The translations under genes were made by a program, and so were the position numbers. A stretch of 64,000 nt of DNA from Lentibacillus daqui (GTDB lineage Bacteria > Bacillota > Bacilli > Bacillales > Amphibacillaceae): NCBI RefSeq assembly GCF_027186265.1, contig NZ_CP114176.1:620001-684000 (forward strand), read 5' to 3'. How positions within the stretch are numbered: position 1 is the first letter of the stretch; each line of letters opens with the position of its first letter. Positions 45,493 through 53,794 of the stretch are shown piece by piece. The notes under the pieces were generated by a model, which made no database searches, was not told the origin of the DNA, and was given only the letters and a program-made list of their open reading frames with translations.

Positions 45493-46050
45493 TTGAATGA
45501 GGAACAGTGGGAAGCAATCAAAAATAACAATAAAAAATATGATGGTATGTTCTATTATGCCTTAACAACAACAAAAACAGTTTGTCGTCCTTCTTGTACA
45601 GCCAGAACTCCTAACCCAAAGCATGTTATTATCTATAATGATTTAGATTCAGCTATTATGGAAGGATTCAGACCTTGTACGAGATGTAAGTCGAATCACC
45701 TGGAATGGCAAGGGTATAAAGAAGAAATTACAAAATGCGTACGGAAATATATACAAGAACATTATAAAGAAAAGATTACTTTAACCATGCTAAGTAATGT
45801 TTTGCATAAAAATCCATACTATATACAACGTAGTTTCAAAGAAATAAAGGGAAAAACGCCTTTAAATTATGTACATGAACTAAGAATGAAAGAAGCGAAA
45901 AGATTACTTTTATTTAAAGAATTATCAATAACAGATATTGCCTTAGAAGTTGGTTATAGTGACAGTACTCAATTTTCTGCAAAGTTTAAAAAATATCATG
46001 GATTCTCGCCAAGTTGTTATAGAAATTCATTACTGAAAACACAACAATAA
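45493..46050 (+). CDS. adaA: Ada-type methylphosphotriester-sensing activator (AdaA-like)
   Basis: An AdaA-type protein of 185 residues that takes up methyl groups from DNA phosphotriesters and then activates genes. The N-terminal domain has the Ada zinc/acceptor cysteines (VCRPSC near 38-43 and RPCTRCKSN near 69-72), and the C-terminal AraC-type double HTH covers about residues 85-180. Start TTG 45493 follows AAGGAGAG by 7 nt; the longer frame from 45463 would cover that site. No adaB or alkylbase gene is adjacent, so its target is unknown. Confidence 0.88.
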   Translation: MNEEQWEAIKNNNKKYDGMFYYALTTTKTVCRPSCTARTPNPKHVIIYNDLDSAIMEGFRPCTRCKSNHLEWQGYKEEITKCVRKYIQEHYKEKITLTMLSNVLHKNPYYIQRSFKEIKGKTPLNYVHELRMKEAKRLLLFKELSITDIALEVGYSDSTQFSAKFKKYHGFSPSCYRNSLLKTQQ

Positions 46051-46116
46051 ATAAAACAGATCACAAGTGCTTATATAATTATTAACTTTATATACAAATT
46101 TAATAGGTTCACTTAG

Positions 46117-46158
46117 AACGTCACCTAAACAGTTTTAACTGATAGTTGACGTTTTTTT
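46117..46158 (+). terminator. Terminator between adaA and the conjugation module
   Basis: AACGTCACC / GTTGACGTT stem (one mismatch), followed by seven T. This marks the left side of the Tn916-like core. Confidence 0.75.
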
Positions 46159-46219
46159 ATGAAATTATTTAGAAACAGACAGTTGTTTTGACCAAATTAA
46201 ATGAAAAGGAGAACGCTGC

Positions 46220-46423
46220 ATGATGTCTATGAATGAACAGGAAATATATGAAAATAAGGTCTTGGAATGGATTGAAGATCATTTTGTTCTGAACGAAGTT
46301 GAAATTGAAGACTATCCTTTTTTTCTTCATGGAAAATTGGTACGTGATAAACAAGATAAAACAATGGTTGTGTTTTGGTGTGTGATTTATGGACGAGTAG
46401 ATTATCGTTTTCAAGACGCATAA
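46220..46423 (+). CDS. Small protein at the start of the conjugation module (Orf24 position)
   Basis: A 67-residue acidic protein behind an AAAAGGAG site. No motif is recognised (MNEQEIYENKVLEWIEDHF start). It occupies the place of orf24 in Tn916, just before the two DUF961 genes, so it is called by position only. Confidence 0.65.
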   Translation: MMSMNEQEIYENKVLEWIEDHFVLNEVEIEDYPFFLHGKLVRDKQDKTMVVFWCVIYGRVDYRFQDA

Positions 46424-46436
46424 GGAGTGATGAATC

Positions 46437-46496
46437 ATGCAGATGTTTAACTCTCGTTCCCCTCCCACTCCCTTTATGTCTAATTATGAACCATGA
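46437..46496 (+). CDS. Possible 19-residue leader peptide
   Basis: ATG with AAGGAG 9 nt upstream, 19 codons rich in Ser and Pro, ending in TGA, located between the orf24-like and orf23-like genes. It may be a leader peptide or chance. Confidence 0.3.
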   Translation: MQMFNSRSPPTPFMSNYEP

Positions 46497-46530
46497 ATCA
46501 AAAACTAAAATAAGAAAAGAGGTCTGTATC

Positions 46531-46845
46531 GTGGAATTAAAATATGTAATCCCGAACATGGAAAAAACATTTGGTAACTTAGAATATGCAGGAGAAGGAA
46601 AAGTCGAACAGCGACGAGTTAATGGAAGAATGACAACCCTATCTCGCAGCTATAATCTCTATTCTGATGTTCAGCGGGCAGATGATATTGAGGTCGTTCT
46701 CCCACAGGAAGCTGGGGAAAAATTCTTTGAACATGAGGAAAAAGTAAAATTAGTCAATGCTCGTATTACCGCAGAAGGCTATAAAATCGGGGATCGTGGT
46801 TTCACAAACTACAAATTACATGCTGACGACATCGTCAAAGCATAA
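46531..46845 (+). CDS. DUF961 family protein (Tn916 Orf23-like)
   Basis: A 104-residue protein that starts with GTG 46531 behind AGAGG. It has the DUF961 pattern ELKYVIPNMEKTFG, RADDIEVVLP and the C-terminal KIGDRGF..Y.LHADD stretch. In Tn916 such proteins accompany the transfer genes; the molecular role is unknown. The next gene is a paralogue, and the spacing is 13 nt. Confidence 0.87.
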   Translation: MELKYVIPNMEKTFGNLEYAGEGKVEQRRVNGRMTTLSRSYNLYSDVQRADDIEVVLPQEAGEKFFEHEEKVKLVNARITAEGYKIGDRGFTNYKLHADDIVKA

Positions 46846-46858
46846 GGAGGATTTACAC

Positions 46859-47239
46859 ATGAGATTAGCACAAGGCATTATCTTAGATAAAGAAAAGACA
46901 TTTGGATTATTAAAGTTTTCGGCATTACGACGTGAGGTCTTTCTACAAAACGAAGATGGAACGGTATCATCCGAAGTCAAAGAACGCACCTATGATTTAA
47001 AATCGAAAGAACAGGGACGGATGATTCAAGTCAGTATCCCTGCTTCTATTCCTTTAAAAGAATTTGATTATAATGCAGAGGTGGAAATGGTTAATCCTGT
47101 GGCTGATACCGTTGCAAACGCCACTTTTCGTGGTGCAGATGTAGATTGGTTCATAAAGGCAGATGATTTGGTCTTAAAAGGAAAAGCTGCACCTATAGGC
47201 GATAAATCCGTAAAGAAGCCAGTTGATAAGGGTAAATAA
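46859..47239 (+). CDS. DUF961 family protein (Tn916 Orf22-like)
   Basis: A 126-residue paralogue of the preceding gene, with the shared KTFGLLKFSALRREV start and a closing FIKADDLVL motif like the first gene's LHADD. ATG 46859 follows AAGGAGG by 7 nt. The C-terminus is Lys-rich. The short gap to the FtsK-type gene suggests one transcript. Confidence 0.87.
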   Translation: MRLAQGIILDKEKTFGLLKFSALRREVFLQNEDGTVSSEVKERTYDLKSKEQGRMIQVSIPASIPLKEFDYNAEVEMVNPVADTVANATFRGADVDWFIKADDLVLKGKAAPIGDKSVKKPVDKGK

Positions 47240-47241
47240 AT

Positions 47242-48582
47242 ATGAAGTTTTTTAAAAGACGAGGGAAACGTATTAAAGAAAAGGACGCTTCCCTCGTTTT
47301 TCAATTTGTGTTTATATCGTTAGTTGGTGTATGGCTTCTTTCCTTTCTCCCTTTTCACTTGTCATTTTTATTGACTAGCAAGTGGCAGCTAGAGGTTTTT
47401 AAAGCCCATTTTATCAGTATGTATGGATTGGTGACACTGCTTATTAGTCTTGTTTTAACAGCAGCATGTTCCTTTGTCTATTATCGTTATTGTTATAACC
47501 ATCTCAAACAGATTATTCATCGTCAAAAGCTCTCAAAAATGATACTGGAAAATGGTTGGTATGAAACAAAACAAGTCGCTAAAGAGAGCTTTTTTAAAGA
47601 CATTTCTTCTGATAAAGCAAAGGAGAAAATCAGTCATTTTCCTAAAATCTATTATCGTTTTCAGAAAGGATTGCTGTATATTCAGACTGAAATTACACTT
47701 GGAAAGTTTCAAGAACCACTCTTAAACTTGGAAACAAAATTGGAAAGTGGTTTGTATTGTGAATTGATCTCAAAAGAATTACATGATTCCTATGTGGAGT
47801 ATGTGCTTTTCTATGACGTGATAGCGAAACGGATTCCCATTACAGAAGTCACTGCACAAGATGGCAGCCTAAAACTTATGGAATCCATGTATTGGGAATA
47901 CGATAAGCTCCCTCATATGCTAATCGCTGGTGGAACTGGCGGTGGGAAAACGTACTTTATTCTCACTATTATTGAAGCCTTATTAAAAACAAACGCAAAG
48001 CTATATATTTTAGATCCAAAAAATGCTGATTTAGCTGATTTGTCTACTGTCATGAAGGATGTATATTACAAAAAAGAAGATATAATGGCGTGTATTAACC
48101 AATTTCATGAAGCCATGATGGCTCGAAGCGAAGAAATGAAGCAAATGGAAGGTTATATAACAGGAGAAAATTATGCTTATTTAGGTTTGTCTGCCCATTT
48201 TTTAGTATTTGACGAGTATGTAGCGTTTATGGAGCTGCTTACTTCTAAAGAAAACACAGCAGTTTTAAGCAAATTAAAACAGATTGTCATGCTTGGGAGA
48301 CAAGCAGGCTTTTTTCTAGTCCTAGCCTGTCAACGTCCAGACGCAAAATATCTTGGAGATGGAATAAGGGATCAGTTTAACTTTCGGGTAGCTCTTGGTC
48401 GAATGAGTGAGCTTGGGTACGGAATGATGTTTGGAAGCGACGTTCAAAAACAGTTCTTTCTCAAACAAATCAAAGGTCGTGGCTACGTGGATAAAGGAGA
48501 TAATGTGATTTCTGAATTTTACACTCCCTATGTACCTAAAGGTCATGATTTCCTACAAGAGATAGGTAAACTTGCAAACTAA
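47242..48582 (+). CDS. FtsK/SpoIIIE-type coupling ATPase (Tn916 Orf21, TcpA)
   Basis: The coupling protein that feeds the relaxase-bound DNA strand into the conjugation channel. The 446-residue protein has two N-terminal membrane segments (about 15-40 and 55-80), then the FtsK ATPase domain with Walker A AGGTGGGKT near residue 232 and Walker B FLVFDEY near 320. Starting two bases after the Orf22-like stop, it is part of the same operon. oriT lies right after it. Confidence 0.93.
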   Translation: MKFFKRRGKRIKEKDASLVFQFVFISLVGVWLLSFLPFHLSFLLTSKWQLEVFKAHFISMYGLVTLLISLVLTAACSFVYYRYCYNHLKQIIHRQKLSKMILENGWYETKQVAKESFFKDISSDKAKEKISHFPKIYYRFQKGLLYIQTEITLGKFQEPLLNLETKLESGLYCELISKELHDSYVEYVLFYDVIAKRIPITEVTAQDGSLKLMESMYWEYDKLPHMLIAGGTGGGKTYFILTIIEALLKTNAKLYILDPKNADLADLSTVMKDVYYKKEDIMACINQFHEAMMARSEEMKQMEGYITGENYAYLGLSAHFLVFDEYVAFMELLTSKENTAVLSKLKQIVMLGRQAGFFLVLACQRPDAKYLGDGIRDQFNFRVALGRMSELGYGMMFGSDVQKQFFLKQIKGRGYVDKGDNVISEFYTPYVPKGHDFLQEIGKLAN

Positions 48583-48585
48583 AGG

Positions 48586-48700
48586 CTGCCAGACAAGCGG
48601 CGTACGAAGTGAAAGCCGCTTGTCTGGCTAAGCCTTGCGTGGCGATAGCCACGCCTTGACCCCCCATTTCTAACAGGGGGGTAGAAAAGCAATTAGAAAC
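48586..48700 (+). other. Origin of conjugative transfer (oriT)
   Basis: Three inverted repeats lie between the FtsK-type and relaxase genes: a perfect 14-bp pair GCCAGACAAGCGGC / its complement at 48588-48601 and 48615-48628; GCGTGGC / GCCACGC at 48637-48654; and CCCCCC-N10-GGGGGG at 48660-48681. The last with TCTAACAGGGGGG resembles the nick region of Tn916 and ICEBs1. Confidence 0.82.
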
Positions 48701-48755
48701 AGGCTCAAAAACCTTTGAACACTTGATGGCGCAAGGGTTTGGAATACATGAAGAT

Positions 48756-48792
48756 GATGTCAGCTAATACGCTTTTAGTTGACATCTTTTTT
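48756..48792 (+). terminator. Hairpin with T-run before the relaxase gene
   Basis: GATGTCAGCTAA / TTAGTTGACATC (one mismatch) with 6 T, 17 nt before the relaxase start. It could attenuate readthrough. Confidence 0.65.
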
Positions 48793-48809
48793 AGTTAGGA
48801 GGAATCCTT

Positions 48810-50012
48810 TTGAAGCAACCAGTCTGGTATCAATTATTAAAAGAAAAAAGATTGGAATATGGCGTATCACAAAATAAACTGGCTACTCATGCCGGGATTA
48901 CAAGGCAATATATAAGTCAAATGGAGACAGGAAAAGTGAATCCCTCAGAAACGCTGAAAGAAACTTTGTTTGATATTTTGGAACGATTTAACCCGGAGGC
49001 TCCACTGGAAATCTTGTTTGATTATGTTCGGATTCGATTTTTATCCACTGACCCAGTTCCAGTGATTGAAGACATTCTACAGTTAAAAATGGAATATATG
49101 TTGCATGAAGATTATGCGTTTTACTCCTATATCGAGCAGTACGTCTATGGAGATATTACAGTTATGGTATCTCCCGACGAGGATAAAGGCTGTTTATTGG
49201 AATTAAAGGGGAAGGGATGCAGGCAATTTGAAAACTTTTTATTAGCTCAACAACGTACATGGTTTGATTTCTTCATGCATGTATTTCGAGTAGGGGGAGT
49301 ATTTAAACGTATTGACCTTGCAATAAACGACAAGACAGGCATATTAGATGTTCCGTTTTTAACAAAAAAATGTCACAACGAAGAATGTATCTCGGTTTTT
49401 CGTAACTTCAAGAGTTATCGTTCTGGTGAACTTGTCCAGGGAGAAGAAAAACGGGATATGGGAAATACCTTATATATTGGTTCTTTAAAAAGTGATGTTT
49501 ACTTCTGCATTTATGAGAAGGATTATGAGCAGTTTGTTAAATATGGTGTGTCACTGGAAGATACGGAAGTGAAAAATCGCTTGGAAATTCGTCTTAAAAA
49601 TGATCGTGCGTACCATGCGATTGTTGATTTAATGATGTATGAAGACGCCGGCAGGACTTCTTTTTCTATTATCAATCGTTATATCCGTTTTGTAGATAAG
49701 GATGAGAAGAAGCGGCGGAGCAGTTGGAAAGTTAATGCAGATTGGCAGCGATTTTTAGATTTTGGGGTGAATCGAAAGATTTCTTTAACCACCAAGCCTG
49801 AACCTTATACGTTTGATAAGACACTAAGGTGGCTGGCGCATCAAGTCGCACCTACGTGGAAGTTAGCTACCAAACTGGATGAAATCAATCAAACGACGGT
49901 TATCAAGGATATGCTTAAACAGGCAAAATTAACTGAACGTCATCAGAAATTGCTTATGCAACAGGCTATTTCCACAGAGGATGTCATACACCCTCCTTCC
50001 AAAAAAGAGTGA
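48810..50012 (+). CDS. Relaxase/replication initiator (Tn916 Orf20, MobT family)
   Basis: The protein that nicks oriT and starts rolling-circle transfer and replication. The 400-residue protein has an N-terminal XRE-type HTH (KLATHAGITRQYISQMETG, about 20-40), then the Rep_trans relaxase domain with an IDLAIND segment near 170 and a tyrosine-bearing CIYEKDYEQ segment near 235. Start TTG 48810 follows AGGAGG. It follows the oriT directly, as in Tn916. Confidence 0.93.
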   Translation: MKQPVWYQLLKEKRLEYGVSQNKLATHAGITRQYISQMETGKVNPSETLKETLFDILERFNPEAPLEILFDYVRIRFLSTDPVPVIEDILQLKMEYMLHEDYAFYSYIEQYVYGDITVMVSPDEDKGCLLELKGKGCRQFENFLLAQQRTWFDFFMHVFRVGGVFKRIDLAINDKTGILDVPFLTKKCHNEECISVFRNFKSYRSGELVQGEEKRDMGNTLYIGSLKSDVYFCIYEKDYEQFVKYGVSLEDTEVKNRLEIRLKNDRAYHAIVDLMMYEDAGRTSFSIINRYIRFVDKDEKKRRSSWKVNADWQRFLDFGVNRKISLTTKPEPYTFDKTLRWLAHQVAPTWKLATKLDEINQTTVIKDMLKQAKLTERHQKLLMQQAISTEDVIHPPSKKE

Positions 50013-50034
50013 ATGACAGAAAGGAGAAATTTTT

Positions 50035-50256
50035 ATGAATTTCGGCCAAAATTTGTACAATTGGTTTTTAGACAACGCTCAATCATTAGTCTTAATGGCT
50101 ATCGTAGTGATTGGGATTTATTTGGGATTCAAACGAGAATTTTCAAAACTGATTGGCTTTCTAGTGATTGCTTTAGTAGCGGTCGGATTAGTCTTTAATG
50201 CCGCAGGAGTGAAAGATGTATTGTTAAATCTATTCAATCGGATTATTGGGGCTTAA
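50035..50256 (+). CDS. Small membrane protein (Tn916 Orf19/TcpD-like)
   Basis: A 73-residue protein with two membrane segments (about 19-35 and 41-60) and no catalytic motif. Length and place match Orf19 of Tn916, which belongs to the TcpD group of conjugation membrane proteins. AAAGGAG precedes the ATG. Confidence 0.85.
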   Translation: MNFGQNLYNWFLDNAQSLVLMAIVVIGIYLGFKREFSKLIGFLVIALVAVGLVFNAAGVKDVLLNLFNRIIGA

Positions 50257-50260
50257 TAGG

Positions 50261-50332
50261 ACCCGTTCTTTTATGAAAGATAAGTGTTCCTTCTTATGTT
50301 TCGTAAAAAACGGGTGGACCAAGCGCTAGCGC
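50261..50332 (+). other. Dyad-rich region, possible single-strand origin
   Basis: ACCCGTTCTTTTATG (50261-50275) faces CGTAAAAAACGGGT (50302-50315), and a perfect GCGCTAGCGC palindrome follows at 50323. Single-strand origins of rolling-circle elements are similar hairpins in this kind of place; this is inference. Confidence 0.35.
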
Positions 50333-50362
50333 GGTAGAGATTAACAAATCTATATTATATAT

Positions 50363-50387
50363 CAGCAGATAAACGGTTGCTGTTTTT
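50363..50387 (+). terminator. Short hairpin with T-run before the 87-residue gene
   Basis: CAGCA / TGCTG stem with 10-nt loop and five T, just before the ribosome binding site. Confidence 0.45.
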
Positions 50388-50407
50388 ATTTAAGAGGAGT
50401 ATGTTTC

Positions 50408-50671
50408 ATGAACACAATTGTAGCTGTAGAAAAAAGAGACGAATTAGATGAAGCTTTATTAGAAGTAGGTATGTCCGTTCAAACAGGAGATGAAATTTGC
50501 GATAAAGCAATGGAAGAAGCGAATGATAGGAGGGAGGATGATTCACAGGTTATCATCATTAAGTTGGAAGATGATCCGGCAGATTTATCTATTACTGAAT
50601 TTGAATTATTAAATGATGAAGATAATCCAGAGGTGAAAAAACTTTCCTTTAAAGCGTTTTATTATCTTTAA
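50408..50671 (+). CDS. Small acidic hypothetical protein
   Basis: An 87-residue acidic protein with a high Asp/Glu content and no recognised motif, behind AGAGGAG. It lies between Orf19-like and ardA genes of the conjugation module. Acidic small proteins in mobile elements are sometimes DNA mimics, but that is speculation here. Confidence 0.6.
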   Translation: MNTIVAVEKRDELDEALLEVGMSVQTGDEICDKAMEEANDRREDDSQVIIIKLEDDPADLSITEFELLNDEDNPEVKKLSFKAFYYL

Positions 50672-50706
50672 TAATTATATCATTAAAAAGAAAGGTTAAA
50701 GCGTGG

Positions 50707-50736
50707 AGCAGTGACACTTATTGTTTACTGCTTTTT
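50707..50736 (+). terminator. Hairpin with T-run before ardA
   Basis: AGCAGTGA / TTACTGCT (8-bp stem, one G-U) and a run of T. Confidence 0.55.
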
Positions 50737-50772
50737 CTATGCGCATTTTTATGAAAAAGGTCGTGATAACAA

Positions 50773-51272
50773 ATGGACATGCAAGTGTATATAGCTAACC
50801 TTGGAAAATATAACGAAGGAGAGTTGGTTGGTGCTTGGTTTACGCCACCTATAGATATGGAAAATGTGAAAGAGCGTATTGGCTTAAATGGGGAGTATGA
50901 AGAATATGCGGTACACGATTTTGAGTTACCTTTTGAAATAGATGAATACACACCGATTTCAGAAATCAATCGACTGTGTGCCATGGTAGAAGAAATTGAA
51001 GGAACGCCATTGTATGAGCTCTTTCAGAAGTGCACGGTTATTGGTTTGGTAGCTTAGAAGAATTACTGGAACATCAAGATGATATTATTTACTATCCTGA
51101 TTGTGAAGACATGGAAGATGTTGCGAGGTATTTGATAGAAGAAACAGGCGTGCTTGGAGAAGTACCTGCCAATCTACAGAATTATATTGATTACAAAGCT
51201 TTTGGACGTGATCTTGAAATTGAAGGCAGTTTTCTAGTCAGCTCGCATGGTGTATTTGAATATCCGCAGTAA
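50773..51272 (+). pseudogene. ardA: ArdA antirestriction protein with a 1-nt deletion
   Basis: ArdA mimics DNA and blocks type I restriction enzymes so that the element can enter new hosts. The first frame (50773-51057) gives the N-terminal half with YIANLGKYNEGEL..GAWF; the second (to 51272) gives the C-terminal half with SLEELLEHQDDI and YIDY.AFGRDLE. The frames differ by one base near 51,025-51,045. The span is 500 nt against 501 for a 166-residue ArdA, so one base is missing. No slippery sequence is seen. Matches Orf18 of Tn916. Confidence 0.88.
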
Positions 51273-51310
51273 AAAGAGCAGCAGCTTGTTCAATCGGACA
51301 GGCTGCTTTT
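51273..51310 (+). terminator. Hairpin with T-run after ardA
   Basis: AGCAGC..TTGT / ACAGGCTGCT imperfect stem, followed by four T, before the tcpE-like gene. Confidence 0.5.
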
Positions 51311-51335
51311 CAATGTATGAAAGGATGATTATCTT

Positions 51336-51728
51336 TTGAAAAAGCTAAAAAGTTATACCCGTATTTGGTCAGTGGAAAAAGTGATCTATGCCATCAATGA
51401 TTTTCGTTTGCCTTTTCCCGTCACGTTTAATCAAATGACATGGTTTGTTCTTTCTCTTTTGGCAGTCATGTTATTAGGAAATCTCCCGCCTCTTTCTCTG
51501 ATCGACGGTGCATTATTAAAATATGTTGGTGTCCCTATTGGAATCACGTGGTTTATGAGTAAAAAAAGCTTTGATGGAAAAAAGCCGTACGGATTTCTTA
51601 AATCAGTTGTGACCTATTTTATAAGGCCAAAAATGACTTATGCAGGAAAAACCGTAAAACTTCAAAAACAGACAGTTGATGAAGCTGTCACTGCGGTAAG
51701 GGGGAAGGCGCATGCGCTATCCGATTAA
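51336..51728 (+). CDS. TcpE-family conjugation membrane protein (Tn916 Orf17)
   Basis: A 130-residue protein with two or three membrane segments (about 38-58 and 62-80), of the TcpE type needed for conjugation. Start TTG 51336 follows AAAGGATG. Its end overlaps the VirB4-type ATPase gene by 17 nt, so the two are coupled. Exact role within the transfer complex unknown. Confidence 0.88.
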   Translation: MKKLKSYTRIWSVEKVIYAINDFRLPFPVTFNQMTWFVLSLLAVMLLGNLPPLSLIDGALLKYVGVPIGITWFMSKKSFDGKKPYGFLKSVVTYFIRPKMTYAGKTVKLQKQTVDEAVTAVRGKAHALSD

Positions 51729-53794
51729 ATATATCGAAAACAACCTTGTTTTTAATCATGACGGAGAATGCTTCGCTTATTATGAGTTATTGCCATATAA
51801 TTATTCCTTTTTATCGGAGGATGAAAAAATACAGGTCCATGAACATTTCCGTCAATTAGTTGCTCAAAATCAAGATGGGAAAATTCACGCTTTACAAATC
51901 AGTACAGAAAATAGTATTCGTTCTGTACAGGAAAAAAGTAAAGAATTAGTGACAGGACGATTAAAGGAGGCAGCTTATGACCGAATCGACGATCAAACGG
52001 AGGCTCTTATATCGATGATTGGTGAGCATCAGGTCGATTATCGTTTTTTTATTGGTTTCAAGCTTTTATTAAATGAAGAAGAAGTCAGTATGAAGTCGAT
52101 GGGAAAATCCGTGATAAATTCTCTTTCCAGTTTCGTTCGTGATGTGAATCATCATCTCATGGGAGATTTTGTTTCTATGCCGCATTCCGAAATCCATCGT
52201 TTTTTGAAGATGGAACAGTTATTACAAAATAAAATCTCCAACCGTTTTAACGTTCGACCGTTAAGCAAAGATGACATAGGCTATGTCATTGAACACCTCC
52301 ATGGACAATTGGGAATTGCATTTGAGGAATATGACTATCCTCTTCCTTCTGAAAAAGGAGAAAAAGAAACATGGATAAAACAGTATGATTTGATTAAGCC
52401 AACCCGTTGTTTGATTACAGAAAGTCAACGTTTCATTAAGCTGGAACAGGAAGAGGTAACAACCTATGCTGCTTACTTTACCATTAATTCGATTGTAGGA
52501 GATTTGGAGTTTCCTTCTGATGAAATCTTTTACTATCAGCAGCAACAATTTGATTTTCCGATTGATACGTCCATGCATGTGGAAATTATGACAAATAAGA
52601 AAGCACTATCAACCGTACGTAATAAGAAAAAAGAATTAAAAGACTTGGACAATCATGCTGCAGAGTCAAATAATGAAACTGGAAATAATGTACTGGAAGC
52701 ACTGGAACAGGTGAATGAACTAGAAGATGTTCTCGACCAAACGAAGGAATCCATGTATAAGTTGAGCTATGTCATTCGGGTGTCTGCTTCCAATGAAGAT
52801 GAGTTAAAACAACGTTGTAATGAAGTAAAAGATTTTTATGATGATTTGAATGTCAAACTCGTTCGTCCTTTCGGAGATATGCTGGGATTACATGGCGAAT
52901 TCATTCCTGCCAGTAAAAGATACATGAATGACTATATACAGTATGTCACCTCTGATTTTCTTGCCGGACTTGGATTTGGTGCAACGCAAATGCTGGGAGA
53001 AACAGAAGGTATTTATTTTGGCTACAACTTAGATACGGGAAGGAATGTGTATGTCAATCCAAGTCTTGCCAGCCAAGGGGTAAAAGGCTCAGTTACAAAT
53101 GCTCTAGCTTCTGCCTTTTTAGGTTCTCTAGGAGGCGGGAAATCATTTTCTAACAATCTGCTTGTCTATTATGCGGTTCTTTTTGGCGGACAAGCTCTCA
53201 TTGTTGATCCAAAAGCGGAACGAGGTTTGTGGAAAGAAGCTTTACCCGATATTGCAGAAGAAATTAATATCGTTAATCTTACAAGTGATGAACTCAACAA
53301 AGGATTACTTGACCCCTACGTCATTATGAAAAATAAGAAGGATTCTGAGAGCTTAGCCATTGATATTTTAACCTTTCTCACAGGTATATCGAGCCGAGAT
53401 GGTGAAAAATTTCCTGTTTTACGAAAAGCGATTCGGGCGGTCAGCCAGCAGGAAGAACGTGGCTTGCTGCTAGTGATTCATGAACTAAGAAGTGATCCGA
53501 ACCCTTTAGCTGCCACCATTGCAGACCATATCGAAAGTTTTACCGACTATGATTTTGCACATCTGCTCTTTTCTGACGGAACTGTACAAAACTCTATCAG
53601 TCTACAAAAACAGCTGAATATTATTCAAGTAGCTGATTTAGTATTGCCTGACGCTGAAACAAGCTTTGAAGAATATACAACGATGGAGCTCCTAAGTGTT
53701 GCCATGCTGATTATCATCTCCACTTTTGCGTTAGATTTTATTCACTCTGACCGAAGCATTTTTAAGATCGTAGACTTGGATGAAGCTTGGTCCT
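51712..53794 (+). CDS. VirB4-type conjugation ATPase, exon 1 (Tn916 Orf16, TcpF/ConE)
   Basis: The energy-providing ATPase of the transfer channel. This first exon gives 694 residues and one base: an N-terminal domain, Walker A LGGGKSF near 480, and the Walker B-like VDLDEAW near 690. A group II intron begins at 53795 after the first base of codon 695. Joined to exon 2 at 56577-56941 it makes 815 residues, the length of Tn916 Orf16. Without splicing the frame ends at 53850. Confidence 0.92.

Noticed and set aside
50773..51272. Programmed frameshift in ardA
   Set aside because: No slippery heptamer or stimulating structure is seen at the frame change; a simple deletion fits the one-base deficit.
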